This document shows positions 34,393 through 41,947 of a stretch of 64,000 bases of DNA, in pieces. How positions within the stretch are numbered: the first letter of the stretch is position 1; each line of letters opens with the position of its first letter. This stretch comes from RHKX01 sp041393495 (GTDB lineage: Bacteria; Actinomycetota; Thermoleophilia; Solirubrobacterales; 70-9). Position numbers and translations under genes: made by a program. The stretch covers positions 62,001 through 126,000 of the forward strand of contig JAWKKA010000009.1 in NCBI GenBank assembly GCA_041393495.1, read 5' to 3'. A model generated the notes under the pieces. It was given only the letters and a program-made list of their open reading frames with translations. It did not search any database and was not told the DNA's origin.

Positions 34393-35301
34393 GTGGCCCT
34401 GACTGTCGTCGGATCGATCGCCTTCGACGCCGTGCGGACCCCGTTCGGTGAGCGCGAGCGGATGCTCGGCGGCTCGGCGAGCCATTTCGCGCTCGCGGCG
34501 AGCTTCTTCACCGACGTTCGCGTCGTCGGCCCGGTCGGCGACGACTTCGGTCCCGACGAGATCGGCGTCCTCGAGTCGCACGGGATCTCGACGGCCGACG
34601 TCGAGCGCGTCGCGGGCGGGCGGACCTTCTTCTGGCGTGGCCACTACGACCACGACATGAACATCGCCCACACCGACGAGACCCAGCTCAACGTCTTCGC
34701 CGACTTCGTCCCGAAGCTCAACGAGGACAACCGGGCCGCCGAGATGCTGTTCCTGGGCAACATCCAACCGCAGCTGCAGCGGCAGGTCCGGGAGGAGGCC
34801 GACGGCGCCCGCTTCGTGGCGCTCGACTCGATGAACCTCTGGATTCAGACGGCGCGCGAGCCCCTGCTCGAGGTGATCGGGATGATCGATTGCGTCCTCC
34901 TCAACGACGCCGAGCTGCGGATGCTCACCGGGCAGCCCAACCTCGTCGTCGCCGCGCGCTCGATCATGGACCACGGGCCGTCGATCGTCGTCGTCAAGCG
35001 CGGCGAGTACGGCGCCGCCCTGTTCACCGGCAACGACACCTTCGCCATGCCCGCCCTCCCGATCGCCGAGGTTCGCGACCCGACCGGCGCCGGCGACTCC
35101 TTCGCCGGCGGCTTTCTCGGCTTCCTCGACGGGCTCGGCGCCCACCGGCCCGGCAGCGGCGAGCTCCGGCGGGCGATGGTCCGCGGCTCCGCGATGGCGT
35201 CCTTCAACGTCGAGGACTTCGGCACCGACCGGGTCCGCCGCCTCGACCGCGACGAGATCGACGCCCGCGTCGCCGCCTTCAAGGACCTGACCCACTTCTG
35301 A
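34393..35301 (+). CDS. PfkB family carbohydrate/nucleoside kinase
   Basis: About 302 residues. LTVVGSIAFDAVRTPFGERERMLGGSASHFALAASFF is the N-terminal lid and GG motif, and EVRDPTGAGDSFAGGFLGFL is the PfkB signature 2 with the catalytic Asp of GAGD. DCVLLNDAELRMLTG is the usual N-D-x-E motif. The substrate cannot be assigned; ribokinase- or adenosine-kinase-like activity is possible, and the FFWRGHYDHDMN segment at the sugar site is unusual. GTG 34393 was preferred to GTG 34381 from the position of the -10 box. Confidence 0.85.
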   Translation: MALTVVGSIAFDAVRTPFGERERMLGGSASHFALAASFFTDVRVVGPVGDDFGPDEIGVLESHGISTADVERVAGGRTFFWRGHYDHDMNIAHTDETQLNVFADFVPKLNEDNRAAEMLFLGNIQPQLQRQVREEADGARFVALDSMNLWIQTAREPLLEVIGMIDCVLLNDAELRMLTGQPNLVVAARSIMDHGPSIVVVKRGEYGAALFTGNDTFAMPALPIAEVRDPTGAGDSFAGGFLGFLDGLGAHRPGSGELRRAMVRGSAMASFNVEDFGTDRVRRLDRDEIDARVAAFKDLTHF

Positions 35302-35332
35302 GCGCCGCAGCGCTCCCGTGCGCCGCGGCGCT
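35301..35332 (+). terminator. Hairpin terminator after the PfkB kinase
   Basis: AGCGCCGCAGCGC (35301-35313) pairs with GCGCCGCGGCGCT (35320-35332) around TCCCGT, with one central mismatch. It starts at the TGA stop codon. Only a short T stretch follows. Confidence 0.55.
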
Positions 35333-35517
35333 TTCGGGCGCCCGCGTCCGGCCTGACGGCGGGACAGCCCCTGTGGCAGCCGGCGCCGGGGCGGGGCGCC
35401 GGCGCCGGGATCGGCGCGATCCTCGCCGAGCGGGGCGAAAACCGGTTGCCGGGTTGCGGGAATCGCTTGCTGGGATACTAGTCCCGACTGATTGGAGATC
35501 ACCGAGGAGGGAGACAA

Positions 35518-36866
35518 GTGGCAGACACTCTCACCATCACCGACAACCGCACGGGGAAGGCCTACGAGGTCGACATCACCGACGAGACGATCCGCGGCAT
35601 GGATCTGCGCCAGATCAAGGTCGAAGAGGGCGACTTCGGGCTGATGGCATACGACCCCGGCTACACGAACACGGCCTCATGCCGGTCGGCGATCACCTAC
35701 ATCGACGGCGAGGCGGGGATCCTCCAGCACCGCGGCTACCCGATCGAGGACCTCTGCGCGAAGTCCTCATACCTCGAGGTGGCCTACCTACTGGTCTTCG
35801 GCGAGCTGCCGACCGGGCCGCAGCTCGAGCGCTGGGTCCACGACGTCACCCACCACACCTTCGTCCATGAGGACATGAAGGCCTTCTACCGGGGCTTCCG
35901 CCACGACGCCCACCCGATGGGGATCCTGCTCGCCGGGGTCGGCGCGATGTCGACCTTCTATCCCGACGGCAAGCAGATCGGCGACGAGGAGGAGCGCTAC
36001 ATGGCGGCGATCCGGCTGGATCGCGAAGATGCCGACCCTCGCCGCCTTCTCCTACCGCCACAGCCTCGGCCTGCCCTACGTCTATCCCGACAACGACCTC
36101 GACTACGCCTCCAACTTCCTGGCGATGATGCGGCGGATGACCGAGATCGAGTACGCGCCGGATGAGCGGCTCGCGAAGGCGCTCGACGTCCTCTTCATCC
36201 TCCACGCCGACCACGAGCAGAACTGCTCGACGGCCGCGGTCCGCGCGGTCGGCTCCTCGCAGGTCGACCTGTACTCGGCGGCAGCCGGCGTGGCGGCGCT
36301 CGCCGGCCGCCGCACGGCGGTGCCAACGAGGCGGTGCTGCGGATGCTGCGCCGGATCGAGAAGGTCGAGAACGTCCCCGACTTCCTCGCGGGGCGTCAAG
36401 AACTGGGCGTGAGGAGAAGCTGATGGGCTTCGGCCACCGCGTCTACAAGAACTACGACCCGCGGGCGCGGATCATCAAAAAGCACGTCGACGAGGTGCTG
36501 GCGCTGACCGGCGACAACCCGCTGCTCGACATCGCCACCGAGCTCGAGAAGCGGGCGCTCGACGACGAGTACTTCACATCGCGGAAGCTCTACCCGAACG
36601 TCGACTACTACTCGGGGCTGATCTACGAGGCGCTCGCGATCCCGAGCGAGATGTTCACGGTGATCTTCGCGATCCCGCGAACCTCCGGCTGGATCGCCCA
36701 GTGGATGGAGATGCACGGCGACCCCGAGCAGAAGATCGCCCGGCCGCGGCAGATCTACACCGGCTACCGCGACCGCAGCTACGTCGAGGTCGGCGACCGC
36801 GAGGGGCCGGAGAAGATCACCGGCCCGCCGGCGCGGCGGCCGGTGCGGGCGCGGCGCGGCGCTTAG
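35518..36866 (+). pseudogene. gltA: Citrate synthase, interrupted by four single-base frameshifts (probable sequence error)
   Basis: First enzyme of the TCA cycle. GTG 35518 follows GAGGAGGGAGACAA. The frame is clean to LYLVFGELPTG-like YLLVFGELPTGPQLERWV and FRHDAHPMGILLAGVGAMSTFYPDG, then shifts. An extra G at ~36018/36019 moves it to IAKMPTLAAFSYRHSLGLPYVYPDNDLDYASNFL. A base is missing near 36308-36312, within PLHGGANEAVLRMLRRIEKVENVPDFL. Extra bases sit at ~36391 and ~36404 before EEKLMGFGHRVYKNYDPRARIIKK and IPRTSGWIAQWMEM. Apart from these indels the protein is conserved, including the substrate-binding HRVYK region. A real inactivating history is possible, but errors in one ~390-bp patch are likelier. 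Confidence 0.85.
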
Positions 36867-38095
36867 CCGGCGATCGATCCCGCGCCCGCGCCTGCCCGGG
36901 GGCTCGGCAGCGATCGCCTGGCGCCGATCGCGGAGGCGGCGGCGAGGGCGAGGAAGGCGACGATCGCCACCTCGCTCGTGACCCCGCCCCAGCGCCACGC
37001 CTCGATGCTGCCGAGCTCGCCGCCGAGCAGCCGCGCCACGAGCCCGATGTGGAGCAGGGCCAGCGGCGCGTAGAAGCTCGGACGGTAGGGAAGCGCGACG
37101 CCGAGCACCGCCGGGACGATGACCGGCGCGTGGGCGAAGACCATCGAGAAGACGAAGCCGATGAAGATCGCGTGGACCATCGCGTCGTAGGCGAAGCCGG
37201 CGCCGAGCAGGTCGCCCTGGACGAGCCAGACGACGCCGCCGACCGCGAGCCAGACGTAGCCGCAGAGCAGCGCCACGGCCATGTAGCGCGTCGCCCCGGG
37301 AACCCGGATCGTGCGGCGCGCGACGTCGTAGCGGGCCAGCCAGAGCGCCTGCCCGAGCAGCCCGGCACCGGCGAGGCGGACCCCGGCGACGGGGTCGGCG
37401 AGGACGAGGAGCGCGCCGGCGGCGAAGGCGAGCACGGGGATCAGAAGCAGCAGCCGGGCGCTCGCTGGCGGGCGCCGCAGACGCGAGAGCTCGAGGCGCT
37501 CGCCGACGATCGTCAGGACCAGGAAGGCGGCGAGCAGCGGCACGACCCGGCTGATCTCGGCGCCGGCCAGCCAGGCGATCGCGCCGGCCGCCCAGGCGGC
37601 TGCCCCAAGCCCCATGATCGCGTTGTGCATCGCGGGCGCCAGGCGATAGACGGCGACGGATACCGCGGTGAGCGCCAGCCCGGCGACCGCGAGCAGGGCC
37701 TGGCCGGCGGCGAGCGGCAGCCCGAGAAGCAGCCACAGCGCCCCCGCGCCGGCGGCGGCCGGGGCCAGGTAGGGCCACCGGCGGCGCAGCGCGACGGCCC
37801 GCTCGAGGCCGATCTGGGTGCCGAGGAACCCGAGCACGAGCAGCGGGCCGTGCAGGCCCGCCAGCGCCGGACGCAGCTCCGGCACGTCGAGCCCGAGCCG
37901 CAGGAGCCCCGCCCAGAGCCCTGCCAGCAACGCCACGAGCGCGAGGGCGAGGAGCGGCAGGCGGCGCACGAGCCGCGAGGGGGCCCGCCGGGGAGCGGCC
38001 ACGCCGACGGGCGGCGCCTCGGCGGCGGAGCCGGCGACGGCGCTGAAGCCGGCGGCGGCGGACGGCGACGGCCCGGCTTCGCTCAGCTCGCCCAC
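36863..38095 (-). CDS. NnrS-like heme/copper-type membrane protein
   Basis: About 410 residues and about 12 hydrophobic helices. The block YDAMVHAIFIGFVFSMVFAHAPVIVPAVLG and the earlier LAGLHGPLLVLGFLGTQIGLERAVAL and MHNAIMGLGAAAWAAGA, with membrane-embedded His residues, fit NnrS-type proteins. NnrS protects against nitrosative stress in proteobacteria and binds heme and copper. GTG 38095 overlaps the stop of the DUF59 gene by 13 bases; the frame extends further upstream inside that gene. It forms a likely operon with DUF2249 and DUF59 genes, a grouping known from nitric-oxide-responsive loci. Confidence 0.75.
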   Translation of the reverse strand: MGELSEAGPSPSAAAGFSAVAGSAAEAPPVGVAAPRRAPSRLVRRLPLLALALVALLAGLWAGLLRLGLDVPELRPALAGLHGPLLVLGFLGTQIGLERAVALRRRWPYLAPAAAGAGALWLLLGLPLAAGQALLAVAGLALTAVSVAVYRLAPAMHNAIMGLGAAAWAAGAIAWLAGAEISRVVPLLAAFLVLTIVGERLELSRLRRPPASARLLLLIPVLAFAAGALLVLADPVAGVRLAGAGLLGQALWLARYDVARRTIRVPGATRYMAVALLCGYVWLAVGGVVWLVQGDLLGAGFAYDAMVHAIFIGFVFSMVFAHAPVIVPAVLGVALPYRPSFYAPLALLHIGLVARLLGGELGSIEAWRWGGVTSEVAIVAFLALAAASAIGARRSLPSPRAGAGAGSIAG

Positions 38096-38430
38096 CCGAG
38101 CTCCTCGCGGGCGAGCGCACTCATCTGCTCCGGGTCCCAGGGCGGCTCGTAGGTGAGCTCGACCGTGACCTCGGCAAGCCCCGGCAACTGCCACAGGCAG
38201 GCGCGGATCTCGTCCTCGATGTAGCTCGAAAGCGGGCAGGCCGGCGTCGTCACGGTGAACCGCACGTGGGCCACGTTCCCATCCACCTCGACCCCGCGCA
38301 ACAGGCCGAGCTCGACGATGTCGATCCCGATCTCGGGATCGATCACCGCATGCAGGAGCTCGCGGATCGTCTCCGGGCTCGGCGCGTCGGCGAGGACGTC
38401 GATCGGGTTCGGCGGACGGGCGGCGCTCAC
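38083..38430 (-). CDS. DUF59/MIP18-like metal-sulfur cluster assembly protein (SufT-type)
   Basis: 115 residues, the normal size. ETIRELLHAVIDPEIGIDIVELGLLRGVEVDGNVAHVRFTVTTPACPLSSYIEDEIR is the full DUF59 signature (DPEI, ELGL, and the TPACP Cys thought to carry iron or sulfur). The family helps mature Fe-S proteins (SufT/MIP18) or appears in phenylacetate hydroxylase clusters (PaaD). Here it precedes NnrS and follows DUF2249, as in respiratory/NO-stress gene groups. Confidence 0.85.
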   Translation of the reverse strand: MSAARPPNPIDVLADAPSPETIRELLHAVIDPEIGIDIVELGLLRGVEVDGNVAHVRFTVTTPACPLSSYIEDEIRACLWQLPGLAEVTVELTYEPPWDPEQMSALAREELGWAS

Positions 38431-38461
38431 GGGTTCGGCACCGTCCCCGCAGCCCCGCCCC

Positions 38462-38722
38462 TCACGCCGCCGGTTCGCCGGCGCGACCGATCCGGACGCG
38501 CCAGACTTCCGGCCCCTGCTCCAGGTAGTCCCAGCTGAAGGCGCCCTGGTGCTCGGCCTCGAACTGGTAGTAGAGCGGCTTCGGGTCGTGATCGTTGACG
38601 AGAACGAACGCGGCGCCGGGCGCCAACTGCTCCCAGGTGTCGAAGATCAGCTCGTGGCGCCGTGCCGGCGGCTCGGCACGCACGTCGAGGTCGACGACGG
38701 CGGGTTCGGTGGAATCGGGCAT
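38462..38722 (-). CDS. DUF2249 domain-containing protein
   Basis: 86 residues. VVDLDVRAEPPARRHELIFDTWEQLAPGAAFVLVNDHDPKPLYYQFEAEHQGAFSWDYLEQGPEVWRVRI is the whole DUF2249 domain (TusA-like fold, with the NDHDPKPLYYQ signature). The family is found next to or fused with hemerythrin-like and NO-related proteins; its role is not firmly known. ATG 38722 has a perfect AAGGAGG site on the minus strand. First gene of the DUF2249-DUF59-NnrS group. Confidence 0.88.
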   Translation of the reverse strand: MPDSTEPAVVDLDVRAEPPARRHELIFDTWEQLAPGAAFVLVNDHDPKPLYYQFEAEHQGAFSWDYLEQGPEVWRVRIGRAGEPAA

Positions 38723-38840
38723 CTCGGGCCTCCTTGGTATCACGACGGCTCCATGGCCAGCCCTCGTATTCATGACGGCTCCATGGCGGCTCCATTTATA
38801 ACACTATGCGTGGGGAAAATCGGGCCGCCCGGCCTCCCGA
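38723..38840 (-). promoter_or_regulatory. AT-richer promoter/leader of the DUF2249-DUF59-NnrS operon with direct repeats
   Basis: On the minus strand TATAAA (within about 38795-38805) is a likely -10 box in a locally AT-rich patch. Between it and the start, ATGGAGCCG occurs three times (in about 38740-38798), each followed by CC or TC. The repeats may be a regulator site. No gene in this stretch. Confidence 0.4.
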
Positions 38841-38846
38841 CCCGCT

Positions 38847-38892
38847 CGCTGGGGCGCACCGCGACGGATATCCGGCGCAGCCCACCCCAGCG
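38847..38892. repeat. 46-bp palindromic element, copy B
   Basis: CGCTGGGG (38847-38854), a 30-nt spacer with GCGACGGATATCCGGCG (inner palindrome CGGATATCCG), then CCCCAGCG (38885-38892). Confidence 0.8.
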
Positions 38893-38908
38893 ATCCACCT
38901 CGCTGGAT

Positions 38909-38954
38909 CGTTCCGGCTCAGAGCGGGTACCCGGCGGCGCAGCCCACCCCAGCG
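38909..38954. repeat. 46-bp palindromic element, copy E (degenerate left arm)
   Basis: The right half, GGCGCAGCCCACCCCAGCG, is identical to copy B. The left arm (CGTTCCGG at 38909-38916) is diverged. It lies 17 bases after copy B, giving a B-E doublet. Confidence 0.55.
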
Positions 38955-39002
38955 ATTCCCGTCCGGCGCCCGTTCGGGCGCCTGAGAACGCGCGGGCCGG
39001 CC

Positions 39003-40064
39003 TCAGAGCCTGACGCCGACCAGCGTCGGCTCGACGGCGAGGGTGACGCCGAAGGCGGCGCGCACGCCATCGCGGAGCTCGCGCGCCAGCTCGATCAGCT
39101 CGGCGGTCGTCGCGCCGCCGCGATTGACGATGGCGAGGGTGTGCTTGGCGGAGACGCCGACGGCCCCGGTCCCGTAGCCGCGGCGGAACCCGGCCCGTTC
39201 GATCAGCCAGGCCGCCGACGTCTTGACGCCGCCGCCGGGCTCCGGCCAGGCCGGCGGCCGCGCTCCGGGCCCGAGGCGGGCTGCGGCTCGCCGCTCGAGC
39301 TCGCGGAAGTCGGCGTCAGCGAGGATCGGGTTCGTGAAGAAGGACCCGGCGCTGACCGAGTCGGGGTCGGCGGGATCGACGAGCATGCCCTTCGCGCGCC
39401 GCAATGCCAGGACCGCCTCGCGGACCGCGGCGAGCGGCGGCCGGGCCCCGGGCTCGACGCCGAGCTCGGCGGCGAGCTGGCCGTAGGTGATCGGCAGGCC
39501 GGCGGGGGTCGCGTCGAGCTCCAGCGCGACCGCGAGGATCACGAACCGGGCTGATCGCTTGAAGGCGCTCGAGCGGTAGGCGAAAGCGCAACGCTCGCGA
39601 TCGAGGGTGACCGCCCTGCCCGCCTCGCGGTCGTATGCGCTCACCGAGACGAGCGTGGACGCGATCTCCTGGCCGTAGGCGCCGATGTTCTGGATCGGGC
39701 CGGCGCCCGTCGAGCCCGGGATCCCCGAGAGGCATTCGATCCCGGCCAGGCCGTCGGCGACGGAGCGGGCGACCAGCCCATCCCAGGGCTCGCCGGCGGC
39801 GACCGTGAGGCGAACGCGGTCGCCGACGCGGACGACGTCGAGCCCCCGCGTCGCCACGTGAACCGCGACGCCGTCGAAGCCGGAGTCGCCGACCACCAGG
39901 TTCGAGCCGCCGGCGATCACCAGGACCGGCTCCCCCGCCCGGTCGGCGGCGCTCACCGCAGCGATCAGCTCCGCGGAGCTCGTGGCCTCGACGAGCCGCC
40001 GCGCCGGGCCACCGAGGCGCAGCGTCGTCAACTCGGCCAGCGGTACGTCTTCGCGGGCGGGCAT
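39003..40064 (-). CDS. murB: UDP-N-acetylmuramate dehydrogenase (UDP-N-acetylenolpyruvoylglucosamine reductase)
   Basis: About 353 residues, cytosolic flavoenzyme of peptidoglycan precursor synthesis. LAELTTLRLGGPARRLVEATS and VLVIAGGSNLVVGDSGFDGVAVHV are the FAD-binding start. GIECLSGIPGSTGAGPIQNIGAYGQEIASTL is the type I MurB signature, CAFAYRSSAFKRS contains the Tyr loop typical of type I enzymes, and DSVSAGSFFTNPIL carries the catalytic Ser. ATG 40064 was chosen because it directly precedes the domain and has TAGGCT 8 nt upstream. The stretch in front of it is divergent promoter. Confidence 0.95.
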   Translation of the reverse strand: MPAREDVPLAELTTLRLGGPARRLVEATSSAELIAAVSAADRAGEPVLVIAGGSNLVVGDSGFDGVAVHVATRGLDVVRVGDRVRLTVAAGEPWDGLVARSVADGLAGIECLSGIPGSTGAGPIQNIGAYGQEIASTLVSVSAYDREAGRAVTLDRERCAFAYRSSAFKRSARFVILAVALELDATPAGLPITYGQLAAELGVEPGARPPLAAVREAVLALRRAKGMLVDPADPDSVSAGSFFTNPILADADFRELERRAAARLGPGARPPAWPEPGGGVKTSAAWLIERAGFRRGYGTGAVGVSAKHTLAIVNRGGATTAELIELARELRDGVRAAFGVTLAVEPTLVGVRL

Positions 40065-40072
40065 CGCCGGCA

Positions 40073-40078
40073 AGCCTA
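40073..40078 (-). promoter_or_regulatory. -10 box of a putative leaderless promoter for murB
   Basis: TAGGCT on the minus strand lies 8 nt before ATG 40064. Confidence 0.5.
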
Positions 40079-40177
40079 CGAAGCCGGGCGTAGTCGCCGT
40101 CGTCGCGGGGCGGCCGGCATCGCCGACGGGTGCCGCGAAGCCGGTGCTGTCCGCCGTCGCCGACGGGGCGGCGGCGG

Positions 40178-40183
40178 TAGCCT
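40178..40183 (+). promoter_or_regulatory. -10 box of a putative leaderless promoter for the orphan pair
   Basis: TAGCCT lies 8 nt before GTG 40192 and supports that start over the much longer open frame. Confidence 0.5.
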
Positions 40184-40191
40184 CGTTCGTC

Positions 40192-40539
40192 GTGTTCAGG
40201 CTCACGGTCAGAAACGGGCCGAAGGTCTCCCGCGAGAAGCACGAGAGCCTCGCCGGGGCGGTTTCCGCGCTGCGCGCGCACACCGAGCGGATTCGCGCCG
40301 AGGGCGATCTGCCGGCCGTCTCGATGTTCCGCACCTACGAGCCCGGCGACCGCGTCCACGCCCGGCTCGAGATCTCGACCGGCGGCGTCTTCCGCAGCCG
40401 CGATGCCGGGATCGACGTGATGGGCGACGGCGGGCTGGTGCCGTTCCGGGGTGGCGTCTTCCGCAAGGAGATCGAGCGCGACGCCGGCGAGGGCGCCTTC
40501 GATGCGGTCGAGCGCGCCCTCGCCGAGGTCGCGCGATGA
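40192..40539 (+). CDS. Small protein of unknown function, first of an overlapping pair
   Basis: 115 residues, not recognised. VFRLTVRNGPKVSREKHESLAGAVSALRAHTERIRAEG looks like a mixed strand and helix. It is followed by MFRTYEPGDRVHARLEISTGGVFRSRDAGIDVMGDGGLVPFRGGVFRKEIE, a beta-rich Gly-containing core. No signal or membrane segment. It ends inside the start of the next gene (ATGA overlap), so the two are probably co-translated and may interact. Confidence 0.6.
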   Translation: MFRLTVRNGPKVSREKHESLAGAVSALRAHTERIRAEGDLPAVSMFRTYEPGDRVHARLEISTGGVFRSRDAGIDVMGDGGLVPFRGGVFRKEIERDAGEGAFDAVERALAEVAR

Positions 40540-40943
40540 AAGCCGGCAGCGGCCATGGGGACGGGGGCGGCGGCCACGGAAACGCCGGCAGCGGTGGCGG
40601 GCAGGGGCAGGCCGGCAGCGGCCGCGGGCACGGGCACTCGGAGCGGGGCGGCAAGGCCGTCGGCCGCCGCGTCCGGTTGCCGCGCGGGGCCGAGCGGCCG
40701 ATCACCGTCTTCATCAACGGCACCGAGCAGGTCGAGGGGGTCGACTACGAGATCGCCGACGGCGTCGTCAGCTTCCGCGAGCCGATCATGAAGGAGGACC
40801 TCCGCCAGCTCGGTGCCGTCCGCAAGATCGTGCTCGGCCTCGGCCTCGTCGGCTCCTACCAGAAGCACGAGGTCGTCGACGTCCAATACGTGATCGACGG
40901 CCGGACGCAGCTCGCCTCCGACCTCGACGTGATCGCCGACTGA
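40536..40943 (+). CDS. Protein of unknown function with Gly/His-rich N-terminus
   Basis: 135 residues, not recognised. Residues 1-40 are a low-complexity Gly/His/Ser/Gln stretch (HGDGGGGHGNAG, GRGHGHSERGG). The rest is a compact beta-rich domain: PITVFINGTEQVEGVDYEIADGVVSFREPIMKEDLRQLGAVRKIVLGLGLVGSYQKHEVVDVQYV. The FINGTEQVEGVDYEI phrase resembles phage or pilus-like beta domains but no family is claimed. The tail could bind metal. Coupled to the preceding orphan gene. Confidence 0.6.
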   Translation: MKAGSGHGDGGGGHGNAGSGGGQGQAGSGRGHGHSERGGKAVGRRVRLPRGAERPITVFINGTEQVEGVDYEIADGVVSFREPIMKEDLRQLGAVRKIVLGLGLVGSYQKHEVVDVQYVIDGRTQLASDLDVIAD

Positions 40944-40947
40944 CGGT

Positions 40948-41937
40948 TCAGCCGAGCCCCGACAGGGTGGCGACGCGCTCCTTGTGCTCCCCGGGCGTGC
41001 CGAACAGGCGGGAGTCGGCGCGCGCCCGCTTGAGCAGGAAGTGAAGGTCGTGCTCCCAGGTGAAGCCGATCCCGCCGTGGACCTGGATCGACGCCTTGCA
41101 GACGTCCCAGGCGGACTCCGAGGCCCGTGCCTTCGCCATCGCTGCGGCGAGCGGCAGCGACTCGGGCTCCGCGTCGGCCGTCCAGGCGGCCGCGTACGTC
41201 AGCGAGCGCGCCTCCTCGACGTCGTAGAGCATCTTCGCGCAGGCATGGGAGACGCCCTGGTAGGCGCCGATCGGGCGGCCGAACTGCTCGCGCTCCTTCG
41301 CGTAGGCGACGGCCATGTCCTGCGCCCGCTGCCCGAGCCCGACGAGCTCCGCGGCGACCGCCACCGCGATCCGGTCCGCGGCGGCATCGGCGTCGCCGGC
41401 GAGCGCCTCGCCAGCCCCCGAACCGGAGACGAGCTTCGCGTAGCGCCGCGTCTGGTCGATCAGCTCGAGCGGCTCGACCGACGCGTCGGCGGCCGCGATG
41501 AGCCGGGGCCCGTCGGCGGCGTAGAGCACCACCACGGCGGCGCCCTCGGCGTCGATCAGGATCGACTCGTCGCCGATCGCCCCGCGGGCCTCGCCGGAGG
41601 CGATCCCCGGCAACCAGCGCTGCTTCTGCTGTTCCGAGCCGGCCGCCTCGATCACGAGGCCGGCGGCCGCGTTCGCGAGGAACGGCAGCGGCGCGCAGGC
41701 GAATCCGAGCTCCTCGCAGAGGACGATCAACTCGATCATCCCGAGCCCCTGGCCGCCGTGCTCCTCGTCGACCGCGATGCCGGGCCAGCCGAGCTCGCAG
41801 ACCTCGGCCCAGAGGGCGTCCTCGTAGCGGTTGGCCTCGGCGAGCCCGCGGACGACCTCCGGCTTGAACCGGGAGGCGAGGAACTGCCTCGCCGTCTCCT
41901 TGATCTCGGCCTGCTCGTCGTCGAAGTCGAAACGCAT
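40948..41937 (-). CDS. Acyl-CoA dehydrogenase, short subunit of a FadE pair
   Basis: 329 residues, shorter than normal. MRFDFDDEQAEIKETARQFLASRF and LGWPGIAVDEEHGGQGLGMIELIVLCEELG give the N-domain, and REQFGRPIGAYQGVSHACAKMLYDVEEAR and QVHGGIGFTWEHDLHFLLKRA the C-domain. The middle beta domain is shrunken and lacks the usual FAD-binding TEPxxGSD block. This is the pattern of the weaker partner in heteromeric actinobacterial dehydrogenases such as FadE28/FadE29 (ChsE1/ChsE2). It follows the full-length ACAD by 10 bases. ATG 41937 has GAGGAGAG upstream. Confidence 0.85.
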   Translation of the reverse strand: MRFDFDDEQAEIKETARQFLASRFKPEVVRGLAEANRYEDALWAEVCELGWPGIAVDEEHGGQGLGMIELIVLCEELGFACAPLPFLANAAAGLVIEAAGSEQQKQRWLPGIASGEARGAIGDESILIDAEGAAVVVLYAADGPRLIAAADASVEPLELIDQTRRYAKLVSGSGAGEALAGDADAAADRIAVAVAAELVGLGQRAQDMAVAYAKEREQFGRPIGAYQGVSHACAKMLYDVEEARSLTYAAAWTADAEPESLPLAAAMAKARASESAWDVCKASIQVHGGIGFTWEHDLHFLLKRARADSRLFGTPGEHKERVATLSGLG

Positions 41938-41947
41938 CGCTCTCTCC

